Part shown: positions 12,720-35,614 of the stretch, one piece after another | How the letters are laid out: each line of letters starts with the position of its first letter | How positions within the stretch are numbered: the stretch's first letter is position 1 | NCBI RefSeq assembly: GCF_035594125.1 | Contig: NC_087173.1 | Location: 1,952,986 to 2,016,985 of the forward strand | DNA length: 64,000 nt | Origin: Scylla paramamosain | Taxonomy: Eukaryota > Arthropoda > Malacostraca > Decapoda > Portunidae | Direction of reading: 5' to 3' | Translations under genes and position numbers: made by a program | The notes under the pieces: model-generated | Databases searched by the model: none | What the model saw: only the letters and a program-made list of their open reading frames with translations | What the model was told of the DNA's origin: nothing

Positions 12720-12866
12720 AGCAGAGGAAGAGAGAAAGGGAATTGTGTTGCGGAGCTTAGACATGAAAATAGCGTGCCTTTCCGCAATTCAACAATAAAA
12801 GAGAAACATGACAGACGAAAGACAAAGCAAGATTGTAAACAACACGGTATGATGACCATAAGACGT

Positions 12867-12915
<49 letters not shown>

Positions 12916-13040
12916 AGAGGAGATAGACTATAGAAAGAGAAAGGGAATGGTGTAACGGAGCATAGAGATGAGAATAGCGTGACTTTCCATAACTCTAATG
13001 GGAAAACAAACACAACATAAAACGGACAAAGCAAGTACAA
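12720..13040. repeat. Duplicated ~220 bp segment carrying (GA)n
   Basis: GAGAAAGGGAATTGTGTTGC at about 12730 is matched by GAGAAAGGGAATGGTGTAAC at about 12936. In both, GGAGC.TAGA.ATGA.AATAG and GACAAAGCAAG follow in the same order. A (GA)n tract at 12870-12913 lies between the copies. Confidence 0.7.
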
Positions 13041-13159
13041 AGATAAAATGTATAGTATGTTGACGCTAAGAAGCAGCACGAGGCAGACAAAGAAAAGAGG
13101 AGATAAAGTGTAGATAGGTAAACATGACATAAGTCCCCCGTTACCGATCAGCTGTGCGG

Positions 13160-13167
13160 TGACGTCA
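13160..13167. promoter_or_regulatory. Full palindromic CRE (TGACGTCA) upstream of FAF1
   Basis: TGACGTCA, the consensus for CREB/ATF factors, sits about 280 bp before the FAF1 start codon in a locally GC-rich block. An exact 8-mer at this position is suggestive only. Confidence 0.4.
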
Positions 13168-13440
13168 CTCTGGAGTCTCGATCCTTGCACCACACTAAAC
13201 ATGACCAAACTCTTTCACATTTCTTTCATTTAACACCTCCCAAAGCCCTTGCGTTGTAAATAAAGCAGATTATATAGTTAATCTTTTATCCATATATCTA
13301 TTTGTGAGTAGAATAAGGTAGTGGTGAGGCATAACTGTGTGTAATTCCATATAATTCTGTGTTCGCATGATATGTGCAGTGAGGCGCGAGGGGACTCCGG
13401 AGACAGCTGGCGAGGAGGACAGGAACTACACAGACAAACA

Positions 13441-23512
<10,072 letters not shown>

Positions 23513-24212
23513 AGAGGAGCCGGCACGCCGTGTCTGTGTCTCCGGGTGGGCAGGTGTAGGGAGGCAGGTGACTGCTGGAGAACATCCTAGGTGAAGTTTT
23601 CCATTGTTTTATTTTGTGAATGTGGTTTTCTCAGAAGTCACATTTAATTCTTATCACCTGAGGGTGTTTGTTTGGTATTGTCCTTGGTATTGTCCTTGGA
23701 AGACACTGAATGTAATTACAGTAATTCATATTCAGGTTTTGTTATCAATTTGGTGTCAAGAATGTGAAGAAGTCAAAGCTAGTGACAGATTATAGAACTC
23801 TGCAGGCTATGTACATAGGAGGCTCTACAAAGTTAACATTTGAAGCTAAAAACTATCAGTGTTAAGCAGAAGTTTAGCATTTTGAAAAGAGTATATATAC
23901 ACATATATATTTCTGAAACTTACTCAGATATCAAATGTAAATTCTTGTAGGTTTAAATTATTGGAAAGTAATTATGCATCTAATTTTATAAAGACTAAGA
24001 ATATAAATAATATAATAACTATGTGTTTTGAAAGTTTATACTATCAAAATTTGCACCTGTATTCTTCTTCATTAGTTACCTTATACAGCAAGGCACCGAG
24101 CTCTTGAGTTGTAAGTTGTGGAGCAAGTAGTGCTCTCCACCTCCCGCCACGCCCCCCAACCCTCAGTCCACATTTGTCTGCTCTTGATTGGTTGCTTGCT
24201 TGACTGACAACT

Positions 24213-24214
<2 letters not shown>

Positions 24215-24275
<61 letters not shown>
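24215..24275. repeat. (GA)n microsatellite
   Basis: A pure GA tract of about 60 bp, in the probable FAF1 3' UTR. Confidence 0.95.
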
Positions 24276-24277
<2 letters not shown>

Positions 24278-24456
24278 GCATATGTGTGATGTATCCTAGT
24301 GGCTCCTGTAGATAGTGGATTTTTTACTGAAGTGTTGTGTCAGAGCGTTGTTACCACATCCCTCCCTTGCTTCTAGGTGCATTATGTATTTAACTTTGTA
24401 ATTGTAAGGTGAACATTTCCTATCAGAACAAAAGTTAAAGGCTAGAAATTTGAAAT

Positions 24457-24462
24457 AATAAA
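24457..24462 (+). terminator. Candidate FAF1 poly(A) signal
   Basis: AATAAA lies 945 bp after the FAF1 stop, with a run of ten A beginning at 24479 about 17 bases later. The spacing fits cleavage near 24480, though the A run is genomic. Confidence 0.5.
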
Positions 24463-24690
24463 TCATAAATATATCTCGAAAAAAAAAACAATCTTTATTA
24501 TCTAAGAAAATTTGTTGATAGATGGGACTGAAGAACACATGATAAGGACATATCCTATCTCTGTCCTGCTTCAGAACAAGTGAGAACTATTTCTACCTGC
24601 ACCCAGCCAAACTCACTGATGCGGCCTTTGCATTTCACCCTCTGATCTCAAAAACATTGCTTGGGTAGTGCATGTGAAGGTCAGCTTTGC

Positions 24691-24809
<119 letters not shown>

Positions 24810-24829
24810 TTTTTAACTTCCAACAGATC

Positions 24830-25180
24830 ATGACACCACCACCAGCACCTCTTCCAGCCTCACTCCTTCCCTTTCTTCCACAAGCACCTCTACCATCACC
24901 CGTTCCTATACCAGCACCCCTTTCAGCTTCATCCCTTCTCCATTCTTCCATCAGTTCCTTTGCTGTCATTCCTTCCCTCTTCCTCCATCAGATTTTTCCA
25001 GCATCATCTCTTTCCCCTTCCTCCACCAGCATCTTTGGTATCACCCCTTCCTACAGCAGCACCCCACTTAGCCCTTCTCCTGTCTTCCCTTTGCTGTCAT
25101 CCCTTCCCCCTTCTCCCATCAGTTCTTTCAACACCACCTCTTTCCTTTTCTCCCACCAGTACCTTCAGTCTCTCCTCCAA
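24830..25180. repeat. ~45-50 bp pyrimidine-rich minisatellite
   Basis: Units built on ATCCCTTCYCCTTCTTCCAY, then CAGCACCTYT, recur about seven times. The open frame across them (134 codons, nearly all Pro, Ser, Leu, Phe) is a by-product of the repeat. Confidence 0.75.
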
Positions 25181-25830
25181 GTTTGTTTCCTCAGTTTATG
25201 TGGTGCAAGTTTAGCTCAGTTACTGCAGTTGTGAGGGAAATGAGTGTTTTTCTGTGTATATTGGGATCTTGAAGACGGCATGTTTCTTTTATTTTCCTTG
25301 CTGTGTGAAGGAATAAGAGCAGAACTGTGTAATGAGGGAGCTGGTGGTGATGAGATTATCACGAACATGAAACAGGGCAGTTACGTGTCGTAAACTTCAC
25401 CTGCTTGTTACTGCAAAGCTTTGCTATTCAAAACAGTTGCTCAAAGTTTTTATTTTGTTATGGCTGTGCTCAGTACTCTTGTTATTATTGTTGTCCCTCA
25501 CACTTGACTCAAGGACACAGCTATCATGTTTTGCATGTGTATTGTGACTTGTTGAATACCATCTCTGTTTCTGTGACTACTTCAGGTCCAGCTCATTGAG
25601 ACAGTATCAACATGCTGTAGCTTTCCATCACTCCATAGTTCATGCTACATGCCACACACCCAGTCCTTGCTGTCTCTGTGCCAGTGTGCCACCTTGTGTA
25701 GGCATCAGCTGTAGCCTTCCATTCTCTCCACAATAGTTACAGTTATTTACAACTGTAGTCTGATTGATTTTCCATTTTTCCTCAGTGAGATGCTTCACAT
25801 TTATGTGTGTTAACTCCAACTCAATTTTTT

Positions 25831-25946
<116 letters not shown>

Positions 25947-28258
25947 TGATTTCACATCCTCATGGTGTATGAGAATGGGTTACATGATGAGTTACACCTG
26001 CAGGTAACACATGTTGCAGTGTGTTGTGCATGTGAGAGATGCTTGCAGTATGAGTACTTGGACCATTCATTAGAACATGAAGCAAAGCACCAAACAGGAA
26101 GTTGTGGGTGTGTAGGTGTTGTTCACTCTCAGCTTATAACAAAGTGGAAGGTAACTACAAGCACTGCAGGAGCAACTTACTGGGCCACACTCGCCCCACC
26201 TCTGCTGTCTTGGGACACGCTTCTCGGTTATTGTTTAATATATTACTTATAAGACTGTTTTTTTCTTGAAGCAGCTGATTGTTGTGTAGAATTGCACACT
26301 GTTATAAAGAAACAAATATCTGAAAGTTACTACAGAGTGGCAGCTCATTGGTATTGTTGGTGTGTATGGTAATCCAGCTAAAGGCAGGATTGCAGGATTC
26401 TGTTTTGACCATTCTTGTATTGTGGATATGGTTCAAGAAGAGCCAGTAATCTCATGATAGTTTTTGAAATTACATTAGGATCTTAGTGCCCAAAATACAC
26501 TGTGTAATGATCTGAAGACTTTTGTTTGCATACAGCCAGCCTGCTTTGCTTCATGGGAATATCCCACACATGTAGTTGAATGCATCATTCAATTTCTTTA
26601 CATCTGCCAATGTGTGCTTTGTGTCCAGTGTTCCCTGTTCACCACACACTTTCACATTTTCCGTCTCCCACAAATCTGGCATCATAGGATCCAACAGCTG
26701 CTACCTCCCAACTGTAAATACACCTTTTTAAGTAACTGCATTGTGTTGAAACATTACTCCTTTGGAAACAAATGATATTCTAGCTTCTAGTTACAGTTTG
26801 AACATGTCGTTCATGTTTCTCACACTTACTGGCCCACACCAGTGAAAATTATTATTTAACTTTTTTTTTCTCCCTCATTCTATAACTATAGTACATGTCT
26901 GAATTTTCTTCTTGTTTTGTGTGTGTTAATTATACAATGATGGGCTGTGACTTCCATTAAGGACAGATTCATCTTGAGATCAGCTTTTGTGTGGATCGAG
27001 AGACAACAGACATAACATTAGCCTTTCACTGCAGCTTCTTGAGTATGTTCAGATGGAGTGTAATCAAGTAATCATTATGTGTTAGAGTGAGGAAGAATGC
27101 CCTGTTAATGACTATTTTATGAGGGTTATGTTTACTGTATGTGAGAAAGAACACTGCTTTGTGAGACTGTAAGGTGACTGTGTAGCACTGGAATGTCATT
27201 AGTTAATGGAAAGTGTGAATATGCCTCAGACTGTTCCCATTTTGGCAAAACTCCTTCTGGCTGTCATAGTAGTGTGCCTTGAACTCTGATCCTAATGAAA
27301 GAACTAAATTAATGAGTTTAGTCATATTCCAGTCTCCACATTATGTCACAGCATTGCATACATATTACATACATAGGTGCTTAAACTTTTTTGTGCAGAG
27401 AGCAATGAATCTGAGGAGCGGTGATCCACAGTGGCTTGAGAGCAAAGGTGTGCACATATGTGATTTTCATCTACAATAGTAAATCAACATTTAAAAAAAA
27501 CAAGTAGCATTTTTTTAACATCTGTATCATGGAAACAAGCATTTTAGGCAGGTTTTAGAATTTTCATGTGTTCCTCTGATCATTTACATTGAAAGTCAAA
27601 CGTTGTTGATTCTTGTATTTCAACAAACTTTGCTCTCATGAGACAACCATATGTTATATGTTGCCAGAAGGTATAGGCTGTGAAGTATCTGGTTAGTTTT
27701 ATCAGAAATCAGCATTAGTGGATATGTCTAAGAATATTTCAACCCAGCCAGGAGAGAACACAAAAATATTGGCTTAGAAGTGAGTGGACTCATTCCAATC
27801 ATCAGTTTAGGTAATGTTGACATACTTGTCCAAGTAATCATCTTCGTAAGCAAGATAATGGCATGTGTCTGAACATTCAGTGCTTCTTCCAGGGTATCTT
27901 CATGTATTACATTGCTTCCACTTTCATTCATTGTGTTTCACAATTAAAAAAAAATCCACTTTCATTCATTGTTTTTCACAATTAAAAAAGAAAAAAATCA
28001 AAGTCACATGGTATAACTTCAACATGCTGTTCAGAAGACATAAGGAAGCCGGAAATTTGGATTTTGAAAGTTTAGCTTTCTATGTTTGGGGTGTCATAGA
28101 AAACGCGTGGTTCCATGAATCGAATGGTGTGACTTATATTTTTCCCAAAATTTAAAGGTAAAACGGGTTTGTTTGGGGAAATTTAAAGGCCCTCCAGCAA
28201 TTAAATCCCTCATCACGTCAACTGTTCACCCTAAAATATGGTAATTGCAAAAATACCC

Positions 28259-28590
<332 letters not shown>

Positions 28591-29709
28591 ATGAATGTTC
28601 TTACATCTGGCAACTGTGTATATTTTAACAATTGTGTTCATGTCCTCTGGTGTCGAGAATGAAGTGTGATTTAGGGAGACACGAAGTTTTATCTTGTGTA
28701 CTTGCCAGTGTCTAATAAGTCTAAGAGACTTTTAGCACAGCTAGATGAGTCTGAAAGAGGTGTCACTACACGTTCGGCCAAGAGAGAGAGAGAGAGGAGG
28801 AGGAGAGGGGGCAGCAGTTGAGTCTACGGAACACCAGGGCCTCAATTCCAGATACCATTCACAATTAGTAAGTATTTTTAGCAATAATCATATTGAGTAA
28901 AATGTTTTTATTATGTTAGATACATATGTATAGTGTTTGTAGGAATGTAGGTATTTATTTCATTTTGTAATGCAGACAATAACTACCATAAAAAATAACA
29001 AAAATAAATTTTCAGAGTGCTATCTTTACAAGAGTACCGTACTGTACAGTACAGTAAGCAATAATTGGAGGAAATATTACACGTATGTCCACCTAACTTC
29101 TGTAAAACTTATAAGCAGATTGGATTTTTTTTTTTTTTTTTTTTTTTTTGGGTGGGGGAGGAGAGATTCTGACCTTAAATGGAAAATGTATGTATGTCAC
29201 AGTGGCAGCATCACCACCATCCTGCACTGGAGTGTCTCCTCTCTACTTACTGCTATCTAACCACTCCCACATGCTGAGGAGCCTTTATTCCATAATAAAA
29301 AAAGACATTGATCTGTTGTGTGAATGGTCTCAGCGACGACCTTGAGTCCATCGTGCATTACCAAAGGAATCCACCCAGAAGCAGATAGATAATTAATTGA
29401 CCACAAATTCTTGATGTACTACAGTGTAAATGAAAAAAAAAGTACAATATAAAGCTCATTTGTAATTTTAGTCAACTGGAAAAAAACGCGGATTACTGGG
29501 ATTGTCAACTAGAACATAGGTATAAGACCAACTGCAATTAACGTGATAGTTTCTTCAATGCTTGCCCTCTACTCGTAGTTGAAATCTGAACTAGTTAAAC
29601 GTAAATAATGTTATTTAGACTACAGTATCGTTATATTAACTGCATTTTAAACTACTGTGATTAACCGCATGTACTGATACGCAGTAAATCTTAGTGAATG
29701 GAGTAATCT

Positions 29710-29710
<1 letters not shown>

Positions 29711-29746
<36 letters not shown>
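29711..29746. repeat. (CA)n microsatellite
   Basis: A CA tract of about 36 bp. Confidence 0.95.
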
Positions 29747-29748
<2 letters not shown>

Positions 29749-29889
29749 GCCTGCATTACGCCGTGCCTGCTATGAGGGCGTGCGGGTGGCGGGGCCTCAG
29801 GGGACGGCGTGACGGAGACCAGGCAGTAAACGCCCCCCCCCCCATCACGTCTACCAGTGTGTTGCGTTGAAGATCAGAATTACGCACAC

Positions 29890-30291
<402 letters not shown>

Positions 30292-31227
30292 CCTAAATTC
30301 TGCTGTATTTGGAAAGTGGCAGTTTTGCATAATATTCGGAATAATTACATATGTACGATAATTTTACCAGAAGTACAATAATTTCAACCTGTGTAATACG
30401 ATAATATGGCCAAAACAATCTGGCAACGCTGCTGCTGCCTGACAAGTTAACCAGTTACTCGTAGTGTGTCGCGTCTATGGATGGTGTTAGTACGCATCTG
30501 TTTCAACTCCCAGCCTGACAGAATTTTTTTTTTTTTTTTGTGTGTGTGTAACCACGCCTATACAGTGGCTGCCAGGGCTTACCCATGAGTTAAACCTTCT
30601 TTAGTTGGTAATGAGGAAGGCGTGGGCTCTAGCAGTGGACACCCGAAGGCAGCAGTGGGTGAAAACAAGCAAAATAAAGAAAAGTTTGGCTGTGAGAAGG
30701 TGCTAGACAGCCAGCCATAGTGACGAGGAGGCAAGAAGGTACATCACCACCACCACCACCACCATCACCACCACAGGGAAGGTAAGGTCAGGAAGTGCTA
30801 GAATAAATTTAGGTAACAACGTAACTTTTTAATGAATAAATTTAGGTAACTTAACGTAACTCTTTAATGAATAACTGAACAATCCACGGTTTTAACTCAT
30901 TTTAATGCATCTCACCTAACCTCCAGCACAATATATACCTGTGTCAGCCTCGTCTCGTTGCTAAAAACCGTAAAATTTAACTTAATGAAAATGTAAACAA
31001 TCTGGGTCGTCTCTCTTTATCAGCCATTATTTATCTTATCTGTGAGTGTTTTAAACCAATACTGTCGCAAAGCGGAGCCACATGACCAAACTTTGATATC
31101 CGCTCGTTAGATATACCTGCCATTACTTAGTTTAAGTTTGGCGAGGGTTTAAATGAGTGAGAAGGGTTGGTCGTCCCCCCCAATGGCCCCCCACCGCCAT
31201 CTTGGATAAGGCTCCCCAGCCCCCTCC

Positions 31228-31680
31228 GGTTCCAATATTATTTTTTTTTATTTCCTAAGTATTTTATTTCGGCTTGTAGCTAAGATTTTATGGTTTGTAA
31301 AAATATTTCGTTGTTTTTTAAGTTATTTGAGTGCGTGTATTGCATGAAAAGTGGTGATTTTGGCGTTGCTTTTGTGTAAATAAGAGGGCCGTTTTCGGTG
31401 TATTTTTTTACGGTCCCAAATTAGATTTTTTATTTCAGCCTGTACTAGGTTCTTATTGGTTTTAAAAAATAGTTAGTGTTTTTTTTAAGTGTGTTGCCAT
31501 CCCGCTCAGTGAAATGCGTGCACCGTACACTTGTTTTTATTCGTGTTCAACTTCCAATAATATTGAATTTTTTTTCGGTAGATTTTTTTATTTGTGCTTG
31601 TAGCTCACTTTAAATAGTTTTAGAAAATAGTTAAGATTTTTTAAAGTGTTTTCTGTTATGTTTAAGCCAGAATGGGTGGA
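31228..31680. repeat. ~160 bp tandem repeat, three copies
   Basis: Anchor GGCTTGTAGCTAAG at 31271, GCCTGTACTAGG at 31438 and GCTTGTAGCTCAC at 31596 are each preceded by CCAATATT or CCAAATTAG and a T-rich run. Each is followed by TTTTARAAAATA and a GTTAG/GTTAAG..TTTTTTAAGTG segment. Spacing is 166 and 158 bp. Confidence 0.75.
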
Positions 31681-31898
31681 CATTTGAACGATTTTAAATG
31701 GGGTGAAGGTTCCAACAGTTTCCAGATACTTCTTTTTAAATATCTTTAATACTACTGCGTTTTGAAATGTGTTGTTATTTGTGGCATTAGTTAAAATGTG
31801 TGGCAAGTCTGAATTTATAAAGCATTCCTGTCTAGCTGCGTTTTTTAGAGGGGTCATTTTCAAAATGAAATACGTACGTACGTAAATAACGGTCGCTG

Positions 31899-31951
31899 TG
31901 ACGTCATCAACCCCCAGCCGTGACGTCACAAGCCCCCCAGCCGTGACGTTA
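31899..31951. promoter_or_regulatory. Three tandem CRE-like sites
   Basis: TGACGTCA occurs at 31899 and 31921 and TGACGTTA at 31944. They are spaced 22 and 23 bp and separated by near-identical CCCCCAGCCG linkers. It may be a short minisatellite that happens to carry CREB/ATF sites. Confidence 0.5.
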
Positions 31952-32032
31952 TCAGAGTGGTACCTTCCCTAACTCTCTTCCAGTCCCTCCCAGTAAATAT
32001 TCAGTGTTTTTTTTTTTTTTCAAGGTATTTCA

Positions 32033-32034
<2 letters not shown>

Positions 32035-32093
<59 letters not shown>

Positions 32094-32163
32094 GCCTTAT
32101 TTTTCGTTGTACAGATGGTGATGCAGTGTGTGTTGCTTTTGTCTTTCGTTGTACAGATTGTTA

Positions 32164-32220
<57 letters not shown>

Positions 32221-32248
32221 GCCTTATCTTTCGTTGTACAGATGGTGA

Positions 32249-32303
<55 letters not shown>

Positions 32304-32331
32304 GCCTTATCTTTCGTTGTACAGATGGTGA

Positions 32332-32390
<59 letters not shown>

Positions 32391-32418
32391 GCCTTATCTT
32401 TCGTTGTACAGATGGTGA

Positions 32419-32461
<43 letters not shown>

Positions 32462-32489
32462 GCCTTGTCTTACGTTGTACAGATGCTTA

Positions 32490-32548
<59 letters not shown>

Positions 32549-32576
32549 GCCTTGTCTTTCGTTGTACAGATGCTTA

Positions 32577-32629
<53 letters not shown>

Positions 32630-32714
32630 GCCTTGTCTTTCGTTGTACATATGCTTATGCAGTGTGTGTGTGTGTGTGTGTGTGTTGCCTTGTCTTTCGT
32701 TGTACATATGCTTA

Positions 32715-32763
<49 letters not shown>

Positions 32764-32790
32764 GCAAATGTACGCGCGCGCGCGCGCGCT
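32035..32790. repeat. Composite satellite: ~37-bp unit alternating with (TG)n
   Basis: Unit TTGCCTTRTCTTTCGTTGTA, then CAGATGGTGATGCAG or CATATGCTTATGCAG, occurs about nine times between TG tracts of 20 to 60 bp. The later copies share GCTTATGCAG where earlier ones share GGTGATGCAG, so two sub-families are ordered along the array. The array ends in a (CG)n tract at 32773-32789. Confidence 0.93.
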
Positions 32791-32827
32791 TAGGTTTAGA
32801 TTATATATAATTATTTTTATAGAGAAT

Positions 32828-32855
32828 TGCTGTTGTTGTTGTTGTTGTTGTTGTT
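32828..32855. repeat. (TGT)n triplet tract
   Basis: Short run of TTG triplets just after the composite satellite, followed by TAG and TTAT runs up to about 32945. Confidence 0.85.
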
Positions 32856-33447
32856 TCATGAAATGTTATTGATATTTCATTACCGTTACTGTTTTGTAGT
32901 AGTAATAGTAGTAGTAGTAGTTATTATTATTTATTTTTTTTGTTATTGAATTAATAGTTATTTAGTTATGTTTATTTATTTATTATGTATTGAATTTCTT
33001 GCTACAAATTAAAATTATATAAAATTATGATTATTTTATTTGCATTCATCTATCCACTAACTCACACTTACCCACCCACCCACCTACACTAGCCAACCTT
33101 TCCAGCCACCCACTCAGTCACATCCACCCATCCACCCACCGCACCACTATACAGAAGTGTACAGAAGCGATAGTTATAGCTAAGGGAGAGGTGAAATGAG
33201 GGTCTGAAAGAGGTGTCAGAAGCATCAAATACTGTGTTAGTCACCAGAGGGAGGAGAGGCAGACAGGAATGCCCTGCCATAGTTTGGTTCCCTGAATGAT
33301 GCAGGCGGTGGTATGGGGGGAGCTATTGGTCCTGTCATGTAGATGTCAATTGATCTGACCTGCACGTTACTGCTTCACACCTGTGGTGCGGTGACGCCTA
33401 ACGAGGTGTTGGGCAGGATTGTGTGTGTTTGTATCAAAACACTAGAC

Positions 33448-33615
<168 letters not shown>

Positions 33616-33689
33616 GTTTAAATAAAGTACTTCTCCATTTTCTACCTTTGTGACATAACAACCGCTATAGTAATATAGTAATAAAATAT

Positions 33690-34105
33690 TGGGCTCGTTC
33701 TGACGATTTCTGTAGGTGGAGTGTGCGAGTTTTGGGCTGTTTTTCGGGTGGGAGTGGGCGGGAAAACAGTCCGCGACCTGGCAACTCTGGAGAAGAGGCA
33801 CTGAAAAGACTGGGGTCATACGGGCGGCGAGGTTATGTGGAACTGTCCTGACAATCAAAACCGAACATCTCATGTCATGTTTGGCCTAAGGGGACAATCT
33901 GTAATGATAATGAGAGTGATAAGAGTGCTTCCCCCTTTCTGCGAGGAGCATGGGCAGGCAGGCAGGCACAAGGTAGGCAGGCAGGCAGCAGCAGCAGCAG
34001 GCCGCGGCGACCTTCACGGGTAGTGCGCGGCGGCGGCAACAGGTGTCACCACCACCACCGCTCCCTCAATCAACAAAAACAACCTGTTCCTCTCACTCCA
34101 TCCCA
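33690..34105 (+). promoter_or_regulatory. GC-rich promoter and possible first non-coding exon of the PCTAIRE kinase gene
   Basis: CpG-rich sequence with an E2F-like GGCGGGAAA at 33757-33765, GGCA and CAG repeats, and a CGGCGGCGGC run near 34028. It ends in a consensus splice donor (CCA|GTAAGT, GT at 34106). No start codon for the kinase lies here, so it would be a 5' untranslated exon. The link to the coding exon at 39200 is inference. Confidence 0.35.
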
Positions 34106-34810
34106 GTAAGTTTAAACCAAATTTCCCCTTCATTAACACACTCCACCTCTACTCCTTCGCTTCCACATGGTAGCCTAGACTCGTGCAGTCGACTTGGGGT
34201 TGCTGAAGTGGTGGTGTGGTGCCGGTGTTGGTGGTGGTGGTGGAAAGTTGAGTGAGGTGAGGCGAGGAGGTCGGGCATCACCTCGCCCAGCTCAGGATTC
34301 GTGTCTTGTTAGATGTTAGATAAGATTGTGGCTGTCCTCCTGCAACTCCTTTTCGCCTGTGCTTTACTGCCCATCCCTCGAGGGAGCTGTGGGTGCTAAA
34401 TGCAACGCTTGGATAGTGAACGGAGGTGTTATGTCGAGGTTGGAATGGTGACAGCGGCTTATGGTAAATTTTCGGCAAGCAGCATCAGTTTTGGGTATTT
34501 TTTTCTGCCAAGGGATTTGCAGGGCATGATCTGCTTATTATTTGTGTTTATTCAGATGAGAAACATCATATTATTCCCTTGCATAAGTGTTATGAAGGAA
34601 GTGTTGGCAGTCTCAGCATGCCTACTACATGTTCACTTCATAATTCCAGTTTTAGTGCATAATATTGGTATTTTGTGCTCAGTGGTTAGTAGAGTATGGT
34701 TTTCTTGTTGTCATTTGTCTCCTTGTTGGGTTTAGGTATACTTATTGTGTTTATGTGAGTGTAGGTTGAGCTCTGAAGGGCAAATATTTAGGCAGTAGAG
34801 TGGCGGTCAC

Positions 34811-34811
<1 letters not shown>

Positions 34812-34882
<71 letters not shown>
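34812..34882. repeat. (CT)n microsatellite
   Basis: A pure CT tract of about 71 bp. Confidence 0.97.
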
Positions 34883-34885
<3 letters not shown>

Positions 34886-35252
34886 CATATTCTTATAAAA
34901 TGTGGTGATTCAATACTATAACTTGTCATTCCAATACCAACATAGTGCTCCAAGGTTAACACATTTTTTTGTTAGATATTGAAAGTTGCTGCCCTTCGTA
35001 TAGGTGGTCAACCTATGTACAAGGTATACCATGAATTACTAATTTCCTGGCCAGAAGTATAGGTCCACAAATACTTGAGATCAAACTAAACTCAAGGAAA
35101 TACAGTAGATGCTGTGTAGTTGACTAAACTGCAGCAGATGTGGAATTTTGACCAGGAGAGGGGGCCCCTAGACTACCCAAGCTGGGAGAGGGACACGTGG
35201 GAAGCTTTTCTGCTCCCTTGGTGGGACGAGGATGGTGGTGGATGGCGAGGGA

Positions 35253-35372
35253 GATGACAGGCGTCACTACTGTGTAGTTCCCCAGGGAGTGAGATGGCAA
35301 ACATCACTACTGAGTAGTTCTTCATTGAGGGAGATGGCAAACATCACCATTGCATAGTTCCCTGGTGAGGGA
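35253..35372. repeat. 40-bp tandem repeat, three copies
   Basis: GATGGCAAACATCACTACTG or near variants start at 35253, 35293 and 35333, an exact 40-bp period. Each copy includes TAGTTC and ends in GAGGGA or GAGTGA. Confidence 0.9.
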
Positions 35373-35531
35373 GGTGGCTCATCACATCAAGACTAGTGCC
35401 TTGTCCTTGTCGGTTTTATGTATTATGGACAACCGCTACCCTGTTTCCTCTCCTGCCACTCACTTTGTCCTGCAGGGGTTGGTGAGCATAGGGTGAGGCT
35501 TCCACACAGTGTTGAGAGAGGGAATAACATT

Positions 35532-35614
35532 GTCCTCTTCCTTTTCTTGTGGACAGCATCACGTGGTGCTGCACGTCCTCTTCCTTTTCTTGTGGACAGC
35601 ATCACGTGGTGCTG
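35532..35614. repeat. 43-bp perfect tandem duplication
   Basis: GTCCTCTTCCTTTTCTTGTG, then GACAGCATCACGTGGTGCTG, occurs at 35532 and again at 35575 without a mismatch. The duplication is recent. Confidence 0.95.

Larger units (their letters stand above)
10201..13440. other. Intergenic region between PDE4 and FAF1
   Basis: It contains ACT/AAT triplet tracts (11001-11110), (CT)n at 11162-11200 and (GA)n at 12870-12913. A pair of related ~220-bp segments lies around 12720-13040. The last few hundred bases should include the FAF1 promoter; no clear TATA box was seen. The small open frames here look like chance. Confidence 0.6.
23513..24485 (+). other. FAF1: Probable FAF1 3' untranslated region
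   Basis: From the stop codon to the AATAAA at 24457 there is no other gene signal. The stretch contains a (GA)n microsatellite at 24215-24275. Confidence 0.5.

Noticed and set aside
24830..25234. 134-codon Pro/Ser/Leu frame
   Set aside because: It follows the 45-50 bp pyrimidine minisatellite downstream of FAF1.
32035..32764. CRISPR-like repeat-spacer look
   Set aside because: The spacers are all TG dinucleotides of variable length, the host is eukaryotic and no cas-like gene is present.
32004..32810. 268-codon Cys-Val frame and a minus-strand Thr-His frame
   Set aside because: Both follow the TG composite satellite. The 37-bp units give the same few residues each time.
34314..34400. 28-codon frame MLDKIVAVLLQLLFACALLP, resembling a signal peptide
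   Set aside because: It is very short with no mature part, and lies in the presumed intron. Likely chance.
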